From contig NZ_WTUY01000004.1 in the NCBI RefSeq assembly GCF_009882945.1, forward strand, positions 62,001 to 126,000: 64,000 bases of DNA, in the 5' to 3' direction. Origin of the DNA: Alcanivorax sp. DP30. GTDB taxonomy: Bacteria > Pseudomonadota > Gammaproteobacteria > Pseudomonadales > Alcanivoracaceae. The translations under genes were made by a program, and so were the position numbers. A model generated the notes under the pieces. It did no database searches and had not been told where the DNA came from. It saw only the letters and a list, made by a program, of their open reading frames with translations. Below, piece after piece: positions 9,980-18,507 of the stretch. The stretch's first letter is position 1; every line of letters starts with the position of its first letter.

Positions 9980-10504
9980 GTGACCACTATCGTATCCGTA
10001 CGCCGCGGCAACAGCGTTGTGATTGGCGGTGACGGCCAGGTGTCACTGGGTAACACCGTCATGAAAGGCAATGCCCGCAAGGTTCGCCGTCTTTATCACG
10101 GCAAGGTCATTGCCGGGTTTGCTGGCGGCACCGCTGATGCCTTTACCCTGTTTGAACGCTTCGAAGCACAGCTGGAAAAACACCAGGGGCACCTGGTCCG
10201 TGCCGCCGTCGAGCTGGCCAAGGACTGGCGCACCGACCGCGCCCTGCGTCGCCTGGAAGCACTATTGGCTGTGGCCGACAAGGAAGCCTCACTGATCATC
10301 ACTGGTAACGGCGACGTGATCGAACCGGAAGACGATCTGATCGCCATCGGTTCCGGTGGCCCCTTCGCCCAGGCCGCGGCCACGGCCCTGCTGCACAACA
10401 CCGAATTGAGCGCCGGGGATATCGTCGAAAAGAGTCTGACCATTGCCGGCGATATCTGCGTGTTCACCAATCAACAGCAAACCATTGAAGACCTGAGCTG
10501 GTAA
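9980..10504 (+). CDS. hslV: HslV, peptidase subunit of the HslUV protease
   Basis: Proteasome-like threonine peptidase forming a double hexamer inside the HslU ATPase rings; it degrades misfolded and regulatory proteins. The GTG start at 9980 has GAAGGAG 6 bases upstream and yields [10 protein letters not shown]. Removal of Met exposes Thr2 as nucleophile. GGDGQVSLG and [16 protein letters not shown] are family signatures, and [15 protein letters not shown] is near the C-terminus. At 174 aa it is full length. Four bases separate it from hslU, so the two are co-transcribed from the heat-shock promoter. Confidence 0.98.
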   Translation: MTTIVSVRRGNSVVIGGDGQVSLGNTVMKGNARKVRRLYHGKVIAGFAGGTADAFTLFERFEAQLEKHQGHLVRAAVELAKDWRTDRALRRLEALLAVADKEASLIITGNGDVIEPEDDLIAIGSGGPFAQAAATALLHNTELSAGDIVEKSLTIAGDICVFTNQQQTIEDLSW

Positions 10505-10508
10505 TACA

Positions 10509-11843
10509 ATGCCCAACCTGACTCCGCGCGAAATTGTTCAGGAACTGAACAAACACATTGTCGGCCAGTCCGCCGCCAAGAAATCCGTCGCCCTGGCGCT
10601 GCGCAATCGCTGGCGGCGCATGCAGCTGCCCGCTGAAATGCGTGCCGAAGTGGCCCCGAAGAACATTCTCATGATCGGCCCCACCGGCGTGGGCAAGACC
10701 GAGATCGCCCGTCGCCTGGCCAAACTGGCCGACGCGCCCTTTCTGAAAGTGGAAGCCACCAAGTTCACCGAGGTGGGCTATGTGGGTCGCGATGTGGAAT
10801 CCATCATCCGCGACCTGGTGGAAATGGCCATCAAGATGCTCCGCGAGAAGGCCATTGCCCGTGTAGGCAGCCAGGCCGACGATGCTGCTGAGGAACGTAT
10901 CCTCGACGCCCTTTTGCCCAGCGCCCGCGGCGAAGAAGAGAGCAAGACCGACAACGCCACCCGCCAGATATTTCGCAAGAAGTTGCGAGAAGGTGAGCTG
11001 GACGACAAGGAAATTGATATCGATGTGGCCGCCAACCCGGCGGGCATCGAGATCATGACGCCCCCGGGCATGGAAGAAATGACCAGCCAGCTGCAGCAGA
11101 TGTTTTCCCGCATGGGCGGCAGCCAGCAGCGCAAGTCGCAAAAGCTGAAAGTGCGCGAGGCCTACCGGCTGATTCGCGACGAAGAGGCAGCCCGCCACGT
11201 CAATGAGGACGAGCTGAAAATGCAGGCCGTCGACGCGGTGGAGAACAACGGCATCGTCTTTATCGATGAAATCGACAAGGTGGCCAAGCGTGGCGAGTCC
11301 GGCGGTACCGATGTATCCCGTGAAGGCGTGCAGCGCGATCTGCTGCCACTGATCGAAGGCTCCACCGTGTCCACCAAGTACGGCATGGTGAAAACCGACC
11401 ACATTCTGTTTATCGCCTCCGGCGCTTTCCACCTGTCCCGACCCAGCGACCTGATCCCGGAACTGCAGGGCCGCCTGCCGATCCGTGTAGAACTGAGCCC
11501 GCTCAGCCCGGATGATTTCCAGCGCATCCTCACCGAGCCACGCTGCTCCCTGACCGAGCAGTACAAGGCCCTGCTGGAAACCGAAGGCCTGAGCCTGGAG
11601 ATCACCGACGACTGTATCCGTCGCATTGCGGAAGTGGCCTGGCAGGTCAACGAACGCACCGAAAACATCGGCGCCCGCCGCCTGCATACGGTGCTGGAAA
11701 AATTGCTCGAGGAGATCAGCTTCGACGCCGACGATCTGGCCACCCAGTACCACGATAAACCCCTGGTACTGGATGCAGAAGCGGTGGACCGCTATCTCGG
11801 CGAGCTGGCGGACGACGAAGACCTGAGCCGCTACATTCTGTAA
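10509..11843 (+). CDS. hslU: HslU, ATPase and unfoldase subunit of HslUV
   Basis: AAA+ unfoldase of the Clp/Hsp100 family that feeds substrates into HslV. Walker [10 protein letters not shown] is at residues 57-65, Walker B FIDEIDK near 254-260, and the pore motif GYVGRD lies between. The variable I-domain (about 110-240) is present. It ends in DLSRYIL, the C-terminal tail that docks into HslV and activates it. Its 444 aa are normal. It is the second gene of the hslVU operon. Confidence 0.98.
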   Translation: MPNLTPREIVQELNKHIVGQSAAKKSVALALRNRWRRMQLPAEMRAEVAPKNILMIGPTGVGKTEIARRLAKLADAPFLKVEATKFTEVGYVGRDVESIIRDLVEMAIKMLREKAIARVGSQADDAAEERILDALLPSARGEEESKTDNATRQIFRKKLREGELDDKEIDIDVAANPAGIEIMTPPGMEEMTSQLQQMFSRMGGSQQRKSQKLKVREAYRLIRDEEAARHVNEDELKMQAVDAVENNGIVFIDEIDKVAKRGESGGTDVSREGVQRDLLPLIEGSTVSTKYGMVKTDHILFIASGAFHLSRPSDLIPELQGRLPIRVELSPLSPDDFQRILTEPRCSLTEQYKALLETEGLSLEITDDCIRRIAEVAWQVNERTENIGARRLHTVLEKLLEEISFDADDLATQYHDKPLVLDAEAVDRYLGELADDEDLSRYIL

Positions 11844-11850
11844 ACCGCCT

Positions 11851-11917
11851 GAAGTCTGAAGACGGACGTCTGACGCTGAACCCAATGGCGTCAGTCGTCT
11901 GACTTCCGACGTCCGAC
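11851..11917. repeat. Inverted repeat downstream of hslU
   Basis: Left arm GAAGTCTGAAGACGGACGTC continues with TGACGC. The right arm, starting GCGTCAG and running through CTTCCGACGTCCGAC, is its near inverse across an 11-base loop. It probably folds at the 3' end of the hslVU transcript, but there is no clear U-tract. The GTCTGACG core recurs near 7045. Confidence 0.65.
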
Positions 11918-11953
11918 CACTTTCCTGCTATCATCCCCGCCGGAGGAAAATTC

Positions 11954-12658
11954 ATGACCGCCGGCGAACAGCTTCAACATTATCTCGACCGCTTCTTTGA
12001 CCTGCGCCAGCACGGCGATGACCCCGTGTTTCTGGCCCGCCTGCGCCGCCTGCAGGACTGGCAGGGCGAGCGCCTGAAAAACACCCATGCCCACCTGCTG
12101 GAGGATCCGCAGACAGCCGAAGGCGTCCGCTTCCTGCTGGAAGAGGTGTACGGTGGACGTGAGCTGCTGCCGGTGGCCCGGGAAATCCGTCGCGCCCTGC
12201 CCAAGGCCATGAAGTTGCTACCCGACAAGGTCATGCTTACCTCTGCCGCCGCCCTGGAAGCCGCCATCCTCACCCAGGAGCTGGATGAGGCAGTGACCGA
12301 ACTGTTGGCCGATGAGCTGGATCAACCGCTTACGGAACAGCGCTACCTCAACGGTTTCCGCCAGGATGACCACCGCAGTGATCGCCACCGCCAGCTACAA
12401 TTGGTGGCCGAGCTGGGGCATCGACTGGATCGTTACATCCGCTCACGCATGCTGCTGACCACCTTCCGCATGGTACGCAAGCCAGCCCATGCGGCGGGCT
12501 TTTCGAACCTGTATGATTTCATGGATCGCAGCTTCCGGGTCATGAAACCGGTACCCAGCGTAGGGCTGCTACTGGAACAATTAGCCGCCCGGGAAGAGAC
12601 CATCATGAACCGGGTCTATGACCACCACCCGTCACCGTTTGAGAATCACCATGTCTGA
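11954..12658 (+). CDS. FFLEELY-motif conserved protein of unknown function
   Basis: 234 aa, soluble, no signal peptide or membrane segment. [20 protein letters not shown] near residues 57-76 matches the motif that names the FFLEELY-type conserved proteins of Pseudomonas relatives; their activity is unknown. The rest is predicted to be mostly helical and charged, ending FENHHV. Its stop overlaps the ubiE start by 8 bases, so translation is probably coupled and a link to the ubiquinone genes or shared expression is plausible. It follows hslU after a repeat-bearing gap of about 110 bp. Function is not inferred beyond this context. Confidence 0.7.
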   Translation: MTAGEQLQHYLDRFFDLRQHGDDPVFLARLRRLQDWQGERLKNTHAHLLEDPQTAEGVRFLLEEVYGGRELLPVAREIRRALPKAMKLLPDKVMLTSAAALEAAILTQELDEAVTELLADELDQPLTEQRYLNGFRQDDHRSDRHRQLQLVAELGHRLDRYIRSRMLLTTFRMVRKPAHAAGFSNLYDFMDRSFRVMKPVPSVGLLLEQLAAREETIMNRVYDHHPSPFENHHV

Positions 12659-13403
12659 CAACGAAAAGGTCACACACTTCGGCTACCAACAGGTACCGTG
12701 GCAGGAAAAGCAGCAAAAGGTGGCCGGCGTATTCCGCTCCGTGGCGGGCAAATACGATGTGATGAACGACCTGATCTCCATGGGCAGCCATCGCATCCTC
12801 AAACGCATGACCATTGAACTGGCCGGCATTCGTCCGGGCCATTCAGTGCTGGATCTGGCCGGCGGCACCGGTGACCTGGCCATCAAGTTCTCCCGACTTG
12901 TGGGCGAAACCGGCAACGTGGTGCTGGCAGACATCAACGACGCCATGCTGGAAGTGGGTCGCGATCGCCTTATCGACGCCGGCTGCAGCCACAACACCCA
13001 GGTGGCCCAGGTGAACGGCGAGTGCCTGCCCTTCGAGGACAACAGCTTTCATTGCATCACCATTGCCTTCGGTCTGCGCAACATCACCGACAAGGATGCG
13101 GCGCTGCGATCCATGCTGCGCGTATTGAAACCCGGCGGCCGCCTGCTGGTACTGGAATTTTCCACCCCCACCAACAAGGCCCTCGCCAAAGCCTACGACG
13201 CCTATTCCTTTGCCGTCTGGCCCAAGCTCGGCAAGATGATTGTCAACGATGCCGACAGCTACCAGTACCTGGCCGAATCCATCCGCATGCACCCGGATCA
13301 GGACACCTTGCAGGGCATGATGGACAGCGCCGGCTTTGCCCGTACCGAGTACTTCAACATGCTTGGCGGCATCGTTGCCCTGCACAGAGGATTCAAGTTC
13401 TGA
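12651..13403 (+). CDS. ubiE: UbiE, ubiquinone/menaquinone C-methyltransferase
   Basis: SAM-dependent C-methyltransferase acting on the benzoquinol ring (2-polyprenyl-6-methoxy-1,4-benzoquinol) in ubiquinone synthesis. The start at 12651 gives [16 protein letters not shown], matching the family N-terminus; the frame is open 11 codons further upstream but that part overlaps the previous gene. SAM motif I is [12 protein letters not shown]. Family signatures are [19 protein letters not shown] and [20 protein letters not shown]. 250 aa, full length. It overlaps the upstream gene by 8 bases and ubiJ by 1 base (TGATG). Confidence 0.97.
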   Translation: MSDNEKVTHFGYQQVPWQEKQQKVAGVFRSVAGKYDVMNDLISMGSHRILKRMTIELAGIRPGHSVLDLAGGTGDLAIKFSRLVGETGNVVLADINDAMLEVGRDRLIDAGCSHNTQVAQVNGECLPFEDNSFHCITIAFGLRNITDKDAALRSMLRVLKPGGRLLVLEFSTPTNKALAKAYDAYSFAVWPKLGKMIVNDADSYQYLAESIRMHPDQDTLQGMMDSAGFARTEYFNMLGGIVALHRGFKF

Positions 13404-14059
13404 TGAGCCTCAAAGACCAATCCCGCTCACCGGGGCTGCTTTCCACCACGGCCCTGGCCACGGCAGAGCGCGCCATCAATACTGCCCTGCGCACCGACCC
13501 GGCCACCGCCGGTAAACTGGCAGTGCACTCCGGGCGCCTGGTGGCCATCGAAGTCACCCTGCCGCCCCTGGCGATCTATGCCCTGATTGTGGAAGATGGC
13601 GTGGAACTCTATCACCGCAGCGACGCCACCGCTGATGTGGCAGTGAAGGGCAACCCCATGGATCTGGCGGCCCAGCTTCTGGACTGGAACACCCGCCCCG
13701 GTGTCATTGGCGGCCCGGTACAAATCACCGGCAATAGTGACCTGCTGCAGGAATTGCAGGCACTGGCTCGCCAGCTGCACATCGACTGGGGCGCCTTGCT
13801 GGAGCCGATCACCGGTTCCGAACTGGCCCAACAACTGGATTACGGTGCCCGTCAGTTTTTTGGTTGGGCACGACAGGCCGCCAGTCGACTGGTCGACCAA
13901 CTCGGCGATTACGTGGGCAACGAATCCGGCCTGATCCCCAGCCGCCGTGAAGTGTACGAGTTTGGCCAGGACGTGGACGACATCCGCATGGATGTGGACA
14001 GACTGGATGCCCGCATCCAGCGCCTGCGCGCCGCCAGAAGCGGGAGCAACGAACACTGA
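13403..14059 (+). CDS. ubiJ: UbiJ, SCP2-domain accessory factor of ubiquinone synthesis
   Basis: Lipid-binding scaffold of the aerobic Ubi complex, together with UbiK. The ATG at 13403 shares a base with the ubiE stop, giving 218 aa; the longer frame running back into ubiE is not real. The N-terminal half is an SCP2-like domain (about residues 15-115, with LPPLAIYALIVEDGVELYH and VKGNPMDLAAQLLD). The C-terminus (about 185-212, REVYEFGQDVDDIRMDVDRL) is a predicted coiled coil, as in UbiJ. It is placed between ubiE and ubiB exactly as in E. coli and Pseudomonas. Confidence 0.92.
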   Translation: MSLKDQSRSPGLLSTTALATAERAINTALRTDPATAGKLAVHSGRLVAIEVTLPPLAIYALIVEDGVELYHRSDATADVAVKGNPMDLAAQLLDWNTRPGVIGGPVQITGNSDLLQELQALARQLHIDWGALLEPITGSELAQQLDYGARQFFGWARQAASRLVDQLGDYVGNESGLIPSRREVYEFGQDVDDIRMDVDRLDARIQRLRAARSGSNEH

Positions 14060-15663
14060 TGCTGCCCCTTACCCGCATTCTGGTGGTCACCCACGTGGTG
14101 TGCCGCTACCGGCTGATTGCCCTGCTACCCTCTCATCCGCTGCGCAGCCTGCTGTTGACCCTGTCCTTCCTGATGCCGTCCAGCTGGCTCGGCACCGGCA
14201 AACTCAGCGAAGGCGAACGCCTGCAGAAGGCGCTGGAACAACTGGGGCCCATTTTCATCAAATTCGGCCAACTGCTGGCCACCCGCCAGGACATGCTGCC
14301 GCCGGAATGGACCGCCGCCCTGGCACGCCTGCAGGACCAGGTGCCTCCCTTCGATGGCGAACAGGCACGCGCGCTGGTTGAAGCCAGCCTGAAACAACCC
14401 TTCGACGACGTATTCAACGACTTTGACACCACCCCGCTGGCTGCGGCATCGGTGGCACAGGTGCACCCTGCTACCTTAAAAAACGGCCAACAGGTGGTGG
14501 CCAAGATCCTGCGCCCCACCATCCGCCCGGTGGTGGAGAGAGACCTGAAAGTCATGGCCTTCGGCGCCCGCTGGCTGGAGCGGCTATGGCGCGATGCCCG
14601 CTACTTCCGCCCTGCGCAGGTGGTGGCTGACTACCGCGACATCATTCTGGGCGAACTGGATCTCAGTGCCGAAGCACGGAACAGCGAAGCCATGCGCCGC
14701 CACTTCCTGTTCAGCCCGTTGCTCTACATTCCGGCCATCCACCTGGAGTACTCCAGCTCCACAGTGATCATCATGGACCGCATTAACGGCATCCCGGTGA
14801 ACGATATCGAGCGCATCAAGGCCGCCGGTATCGATCCCAAGGTGCTGGCCGAACGTGGCGTGGAAATCTTCTTCTCCCAGGTATTCCGCTTCAATCTTTT
14901 TCATGCGGACATGCACCCGGGCAACATCTTCGTCAATCCGGAACACCCGGAATCGCCCCAGTACATGGCGGTGGATGCAGCCATTGCCGGCCGCCTCTCC
15001 AAGGAGGATCTGAATGTATTGGGTCGCATGGTGCTCGCGGTCATGCGCGAAGATTACAGCGGCCTGGTGGATGCGGTGATCCGTGCCGGCTGGAACCGGG
15101 CCCCCATTGACCGGCCCCGTTTCGAACGTGCCGTGACCGATCTGGTGGAGCCGGTACGCTCCGCCCAGCTGGACCAGCTGGAATTCGCCCCGCTGGTGAT
15201 GAAACTGTTCGATCTGGCCCGCAACTACCACATCGAAATGCCGGTACAGTACATCCTGCTGATGAAAACCCTGGTACATATCGAGGGCCTGGGCCGCAGC
15301 ATCTACCCACAGCTGGACATCTGGAACACGGGCCGACCGCTACTGGAAGCCTGGATGATGGCCGAATACGGCCCCAGCGCCACCCTGAAGAAACTGCAGA
15401 ACCGCCTGCCGGAATGGACCGCGCAACTGCCCGATATGCCCGACCTGCTGCGTGACGGCCTGGAAACCCTGCGTGACCTGCCCTATCAACAGGATCGGCT
15501 GGAAGCCCGCATGGAGGAGCAACTTGTCCGCCATCGCCACAAGCTACTGGCGGGCTTTGCCGGGCTCGGCTGTGCCGGCGCGGCCCTGTGGCTGGCCAAT
15601 CCCTACAGCTGGCCCCTTTCCGCGGCGGCTCTGGTACTGGTGAGCTGGGGCTGGCGGCGCTAG
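14059..15663 (+). CDS. ubiB: UbiB, atypical kinase/ATPase of ubiquinone biosynthesis
   Basis: Membrane-bound ABC1/ADCK-family atypical kinase required for ubiquinone synthesis. The KxGQ motif is [18 protein letters not shown], the Ala-rich loop is [13 protein letters not shown], the lysine strand is VVAKILRP, and the catalytic-loop segment is [10 protein letters not shown]. Two C-terminal membrane helices follow (about residues 492-533, ending GWRR). The metal-binding segment, usually D-x-G, reads [13 protein letters not shown]: the Asp is kept but the following Cys/Phe-Gly pair is Ala-Ala. 534 aa is normal. It overlaps ubiJ by one base. Confidence 0.95.
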   Translation: MLPLTRILVVTHVVCRYRLIALLPSHPLRSLLLTLSFLMPSSWLGTGKLSEGERLQKALEQLGPIFIKFGQLLATRQDMLPPEWTAALARLQDQVPPFDGEQARALVEASLKQPFDDVFNDFDTTPLAAASVAQVHPATLKNGQQVVAKILRPTIRPVVERDLKVMAFGARWLERLWRDARYFRPAQVVADYRDIILGELDLSAEARNSEAMRRHFLFSPLLYIPAIHLEYSSSTVIIMDRINGIPVNDIERIKAAGIDPKVLAERGVEIFFSQVFRFNLFHADMHPGNIFVNPEHPESPQYMAVDAAIAGRLSKEDLNVLGRMVLAVMREDYSGLVDAVIRAGWNRAPIDRPRFERAVTDLVEPVRSAQLDQLEFAPLVMKLFDLARNYHIEMPVQYILLMKTLVHIEGLGRSIYPQLDIWNTGRPLLEAWMMAEYGPSATLKKLQNRLPEWTAQLPDMPDLLRDGLETLRDLPYQQDRLEARMEEQLVRHRHKLLAGFAGLGCAGAALWLANPYSWPLSAAALVLVSWGWRR

Positions 15664-15788
15664 ACTGTGGGCCTGTTACCCAAACCTTATTGCACAGGAG
15701 TCGGCCTGCAAACGCAGAGAGATCCTCGGCGACAATGGGCAACCACTTACATTCCGCCCCACGGCGGACCATAAAGAACACGCAAACT

Positions 15789-16124
15789 ATGTCAGATATC
15801 CTTAGCCAACTGCACCAGGTACTGGAATCCCGCAAGGGCGCCGATCCAGACAGCTCCTATGTGGCCAGCCTGTATGCGAAAGGGCTTAACAAGATCCTCG
15901 AGAAGGTTGGCGAAGAAGCCGTGGAAACCATTCTTGCGGCCCGGGACGCCGAAGTCAGCGGTGACAACGAGGCATTGATCAGCGAAACCGCCGATCTGTG
16001 GTTTCACAGCCTGATCATGCTGGCCAAACTGGGTGAACACCCGGACAAGGTTCTGGCAGAACTGGAACGCCGTTTCGGCCTGTCCGGCCATGACGAAAAA
16101 GCCTCGCGCAGTCACAAGCACTGA
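15789..16124 (+). CDS. hisE: HisE, phosphoribosyl-ATP pyrophosphatase
   Basis: Second step of histidine synthesis: hydrolysis of PR-ATP to PR-AMP (MazG-like all-alpha fold). The start at 15789 gives [16 protein letters not shown] and 111 aa; a longer frame reaching into ubiB is not credible. [13 protein letters not shown] and [13 protein letters not shown] carry the acidic metal-binding residues. In Pseudomonas hisI lies directly upstream of hisE, but here the 125-bp gap after ubiB contains no hisI remnant. It is followed by tatA after 34 bases, probably in the same operon. Confidence 0.95.
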   Translation: MSDILSQLHQVLESRKGADPDSSYVASLYAKGLNKILEKVGEEAVETILAARDAEVSGDNEALISETADLWFHSLIMLAKLGEHPDKVLAELERRFGLSGHDEKASRSHKH

Positions 16125-16158
16125 CCAGGCAAACATCCAATAAACGCGGAGAGTACCC

Positions 16159-16392
16159 ATGTTATCCGGTATCAGCATTTGGCAGTTACTGATCCTTCTG
16201 GCCATCGTGGTTCTGTTGTTCGGCACCAAGAAACTGCGCAACATCGGCGGTGACCTGGGTGGCGCAGTCAAAGGCTTCAAGAGCGCCATGAAAGATGGCG
16301 AGGAAGAACAGGACCAGAAGCGCCTGGCGGATGATGAGAAAGACGAGTCCGTTGCGCAGGATAGCAAGGAAAAGGACAAGGACCAGGCCTGA
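16159..16392 (+). CDS. tatA: TatA, twin-arginine translocase pore subunit
   Basis: Single N-terminal membrane helix ([18 protein letters not shown], about residues 5-21), the FGTKKLR hinge, an amphipathic helix ([17 protein letters not shown]), and a charged acidic tail. This is the standard TatA pattern at 77 aa. It oligomerises with TatBC to move folded proteins across the inner membrane. First gene of tatABC, with a good GGAGAG ribosome site upstream. Confidence 0.97.
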   Translation: MLSGISIWQLLILLAIVVLLFGTKKLRNIGGDLGGAVKGFKSAMKDGEEEQDQKRLADDEKDESVAQDSKEKDKDQA

Positions 16393-16417
16393 GCAGTCAG
16401 ACTGAAGCGAGGCTTCC

Positions 16418-16774
16418 ATGTTCGATATCGGATTTACCGAACTGACCCTGATCTTCATCATTGGTCTGGTAGTGCTTGGCCCGGAGCGGCTGCCCACGGT
16501 CGCTCGCACCCTGGGGCACTGGATCGGCCGTGCCCGCTCTACCTTCAACAGCCTGAAGAACGAACTGGAACGGGAAGCGGTGACTCTGGACATGCGCGAG
16601 CGCATGGAGAAACAAATGCGTCAGATGGGGCTGGATGAAGACAGTATCCGCGAAGCAAAGGACAGCCTGCTGAGCCCGGAACAGATTGCCAAGGCCCGCA
16701 AGCCTGCCGCAGAGGAAGAAAACAACACCATCCAGCCGCCAGACAGCACCCAGGACAACACCCGCAATGACTGA
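16418..16774 (+). CDS. tatB: TatB, twin-arginine translocase receptor subunit
   Basis: Like TatA but with the TatB-specific start MFDIGFTELTLIF, membrane-helix Glu8, and LGPERLPTVARTLG. The long amphipathic and charged region (to residue 118) is typical. With TatC it forms the receptor for RR signal peptides. It lies 25 bases after tatA and overlaps tatC by 8 bases, so subunit stoichiometry is probably set by coupled translation. Confidence 0.97.
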   Translation: MFDIGFTELTLIFIIGLVVLGPERLPTVARTLGHWIGRARSTFNSLKNELEREAVTLDMRERMEKQMRQMGLDEDSIREAKDSLLSPEQIAKARKPAAEEENNTIQPPDSTQDNTRND

Positions 16775-17501
16775 CGCCAGCACCGATAACGGCCAGCCAC
16801 TGATTGCCCATCTGCTGGAACTGCGCAACCGCCTGCTCAAGGCCATGGCCGCCGTCTTTGTGGTCTTCCTCGGTCTGTTCTACTTTTCCCGGGAACTCTA
16901 TACCCTGGTCGCCCGCCCCTTGATGGAAGCCATGCCGGAAGGCACCAGCATGATCGCCACAGGAGTGGCTGCGCCTTTCCTGGCACCCTTCAAGCTAACG
17001 CTATACCTGAGCGTTTTTGTTGCCATTCCCGTGGTTCTGCATCAGGCCTGGGCTTTTGTCGCGCCCGGCCTGTACCGTAATGAAAAGAAACTGGCCATCC
17101 CCCTGCTTGCCAGCAGTGTGGTGCTGTTCTACGCCGGTGCGGCGTTTGCCTACTTTGTTGTCTTTCCGCTGATGTTCCAGTTCTTCACTGCCATCGCCCC
17201 GGAAGGGGTGGCGGTGACCACGGACATCAGCAGCTATCTGGATTTTGTGCTGGCCCTGTTCCTGGCCTTCGGACTGGCCTTCGAGCTGCCCATTGCCATT
17301 GTGCTGCTGGTCAGCACCGGTGCCACCACCGTGGCCAAGCTCAGTGCCGGTCGGGCTTATGTGGTGGTTGGCTGCTTCGTGGTTGGCATGCTGCTGACAC
17401 CACCGGATGTGGTCAGCCAGACCCTGCTGGCTGTACCCATGTGGTTCCTGTTTGAAATGGGGCTGCTGGCCGCCAGGCTGGTAGAGAAAAAGCCGCAATA
17501 A
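16767..17501 (+). CDS. tatC: TatC, twin-arginine translocase core subunit
   Basis: Six-helix inner-membrane protein that binds the twin-arginine motif. The start at 16767 (MTDASTDNGQPLIAHLLELRNRL) overlaps the end of tatB by 8 bases; an alternative frame start 27 codons earlier lies wholly inside tatB and is rejected. HLLELRNRLLK is the conserved N-terminal signature, and FYAGAAFAYFVVFPLMFQFF and LLTPPDVVSQTLLAVPMWFLFE are family blocks. 244 aa, last gene of the operon. Confidence 0.97.
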   Translation: MTDASTDNGQPLIAHLLELRNRLLKAMAAVFVVFLGLFYFSRELYTLVARPLMEAMPEGTSMIATGVAAPFLAPFKLTLYLSVFVAIPVVLHQAWAFVAPGLYRNEKKLAIPLLASSVVLFYAGAAFAYFVVFPLMFQFFTAIAPEGVAVTTDISSYLDFVLALFLAFGLAFELPIAIVLLVSTGATTVAKLSAGRAYVVVGCFVVGMLLTPPDVVSQTLLAVPMWFLFEMGLLAARLVEKKPQ

Positions 17502-17553
17502 GCCCTCCTCCCTATTCGTCTCATCAAACCGCAAGGCCCAGCTTCACAACCTG

Positions 17554-18507
17554 TTAAAAGGTATAACCTCTTTCCGGGCCACTGGTGGGCGAGCCGGAAT
17601 CCAGTGGCGGCAGTACCGGCGCCGCAGGTTCTGCCGGCTGCGGTTCGGAAACCTGTGGCGGTGCCGCGGCACACTCATTCTCTTTCAGAAAGTCCACGAT
17701 GCGCTGCTGTACGGCCGGGTCCCGGGTGCTCTGCCCATGGCCTCCATGCAAAGGCTGAAACGTCTTCGGCGCCGAGGCCGCGGCGTAAAGACGCTCACCG
17801 TGGGCATACGGCACGATTTCATCCTCGTCGCTATGCATGATCAGCAAAGGGGTGGGAGAGAGGGCCGCAATGCGTTGCTCCGGATCCTGCTCCCGTGAAG
17901 GCATGCCCGGCACCACCATCCAGCGCAGCGGCCAGAGCAGCCAGCTGGTCTTCATGATGTCGTTGGTGATATCGCGATAACTGGCAAAGGCTGCTTCCAG
18001 CACCACACAATCCGCAGCCTGCGCATTCCCTTCTTCGCCCAGCACTGTGGCGGCCATGGCGCCACCCAGGCTTTGTCCAAACACGGTCAACGGTCCTTCG
18101 GTACGCCGTGCTGTCCGCAGCCAGTCCAGTCCCAGCTGCACATCCGCATAGACATCAGGTAGACGAGGTTTGCCCTCAGACAGGCCATAGCCCCGGTAAT
18201 CCAGAAGGAACACGTTATAGCCACGGCCCGGCAACCACTGCACGTTGGCCAGGTGGGTACTGATATTCTGGGCATTACCGTGCAGATAATAGACCGTGCC
18301 ACGTACCGGCACTTCCGGTGCCGCAGGCAACCACCAGCCATGAATGCGCAAACCACGGGGATGTATCAGGACGATATCCTCGTAACTCAGCCCCTGATTT
18401 TCCGGGTTCTGCACCCAGGGTTCCATCGGATAAAAAAACAGCTTGCTGCAACCAGACAGCGCAAACGCCATCAGAAGCACAACGCCTAGTCGTAATACCA
18501 TCGCCAT
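17554..18507 (-). CDS. Alpha/beta-hydrolase lipoprotein
   Basis: Putative esterase or peptidase-like hydrolase attached to the envelope. The start at 18507 (or ATG 18501) gives a lipoprotein signal, VLRLGVVLLMAFALSGC, with Cys of the L-S-G-C lipobox as acylation site. The fold is the BEM46/FrsA-like type: YYLHGNAQNIS (oxyanion HGN), LDYRGYGLSEG, nucleophile elbow GQSLGG, acid in HSDEDEIVP and catalytic His in HGGHGQS. About 317 aa with a Pro/Glu-rich C-terminal tail of some 45 residues. It overlaps the end of the DUF4105 gene by about 22 bases, so the two are likely co-translated. Substrate unknown. Confidence 0.85.
   Translation of the reverse strand: MAMVLRLGVVLLMAFALSGCSKLFFYPMEPWVQNPENQGLSYEDIVLIHPRGLRIHGWWLPAAPEVPVRGTVYYLHGNAQNISTHLANVQWLPGRGYNVFLLDYRGYGLSEGKPRLPDVYADVQLGLDWLRTARRTEGPLTVFGQSLGGAMAATVLGEEGNAQAADCVVLEAAFASYRDITNDIMKTSWLLWPLRWMVVPGMPSREQDPEQRIAALSPTPLLIMHSDEDEIVPYAHGERLYAAASAPKTFQPLHGGHGQSTRDPAVQQRIVDFLKENECAAAPPQVSEPQPAEPAAPVLPPLDSGSPTSGPERGYTF

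Noticed and set aside
13022..13402. N-terminal extension of ubiJ through ubiE
   Set aside because: Lies entirely within ubiE in another frame; the TGATG overlap start at 13403 fits UbiJ length.
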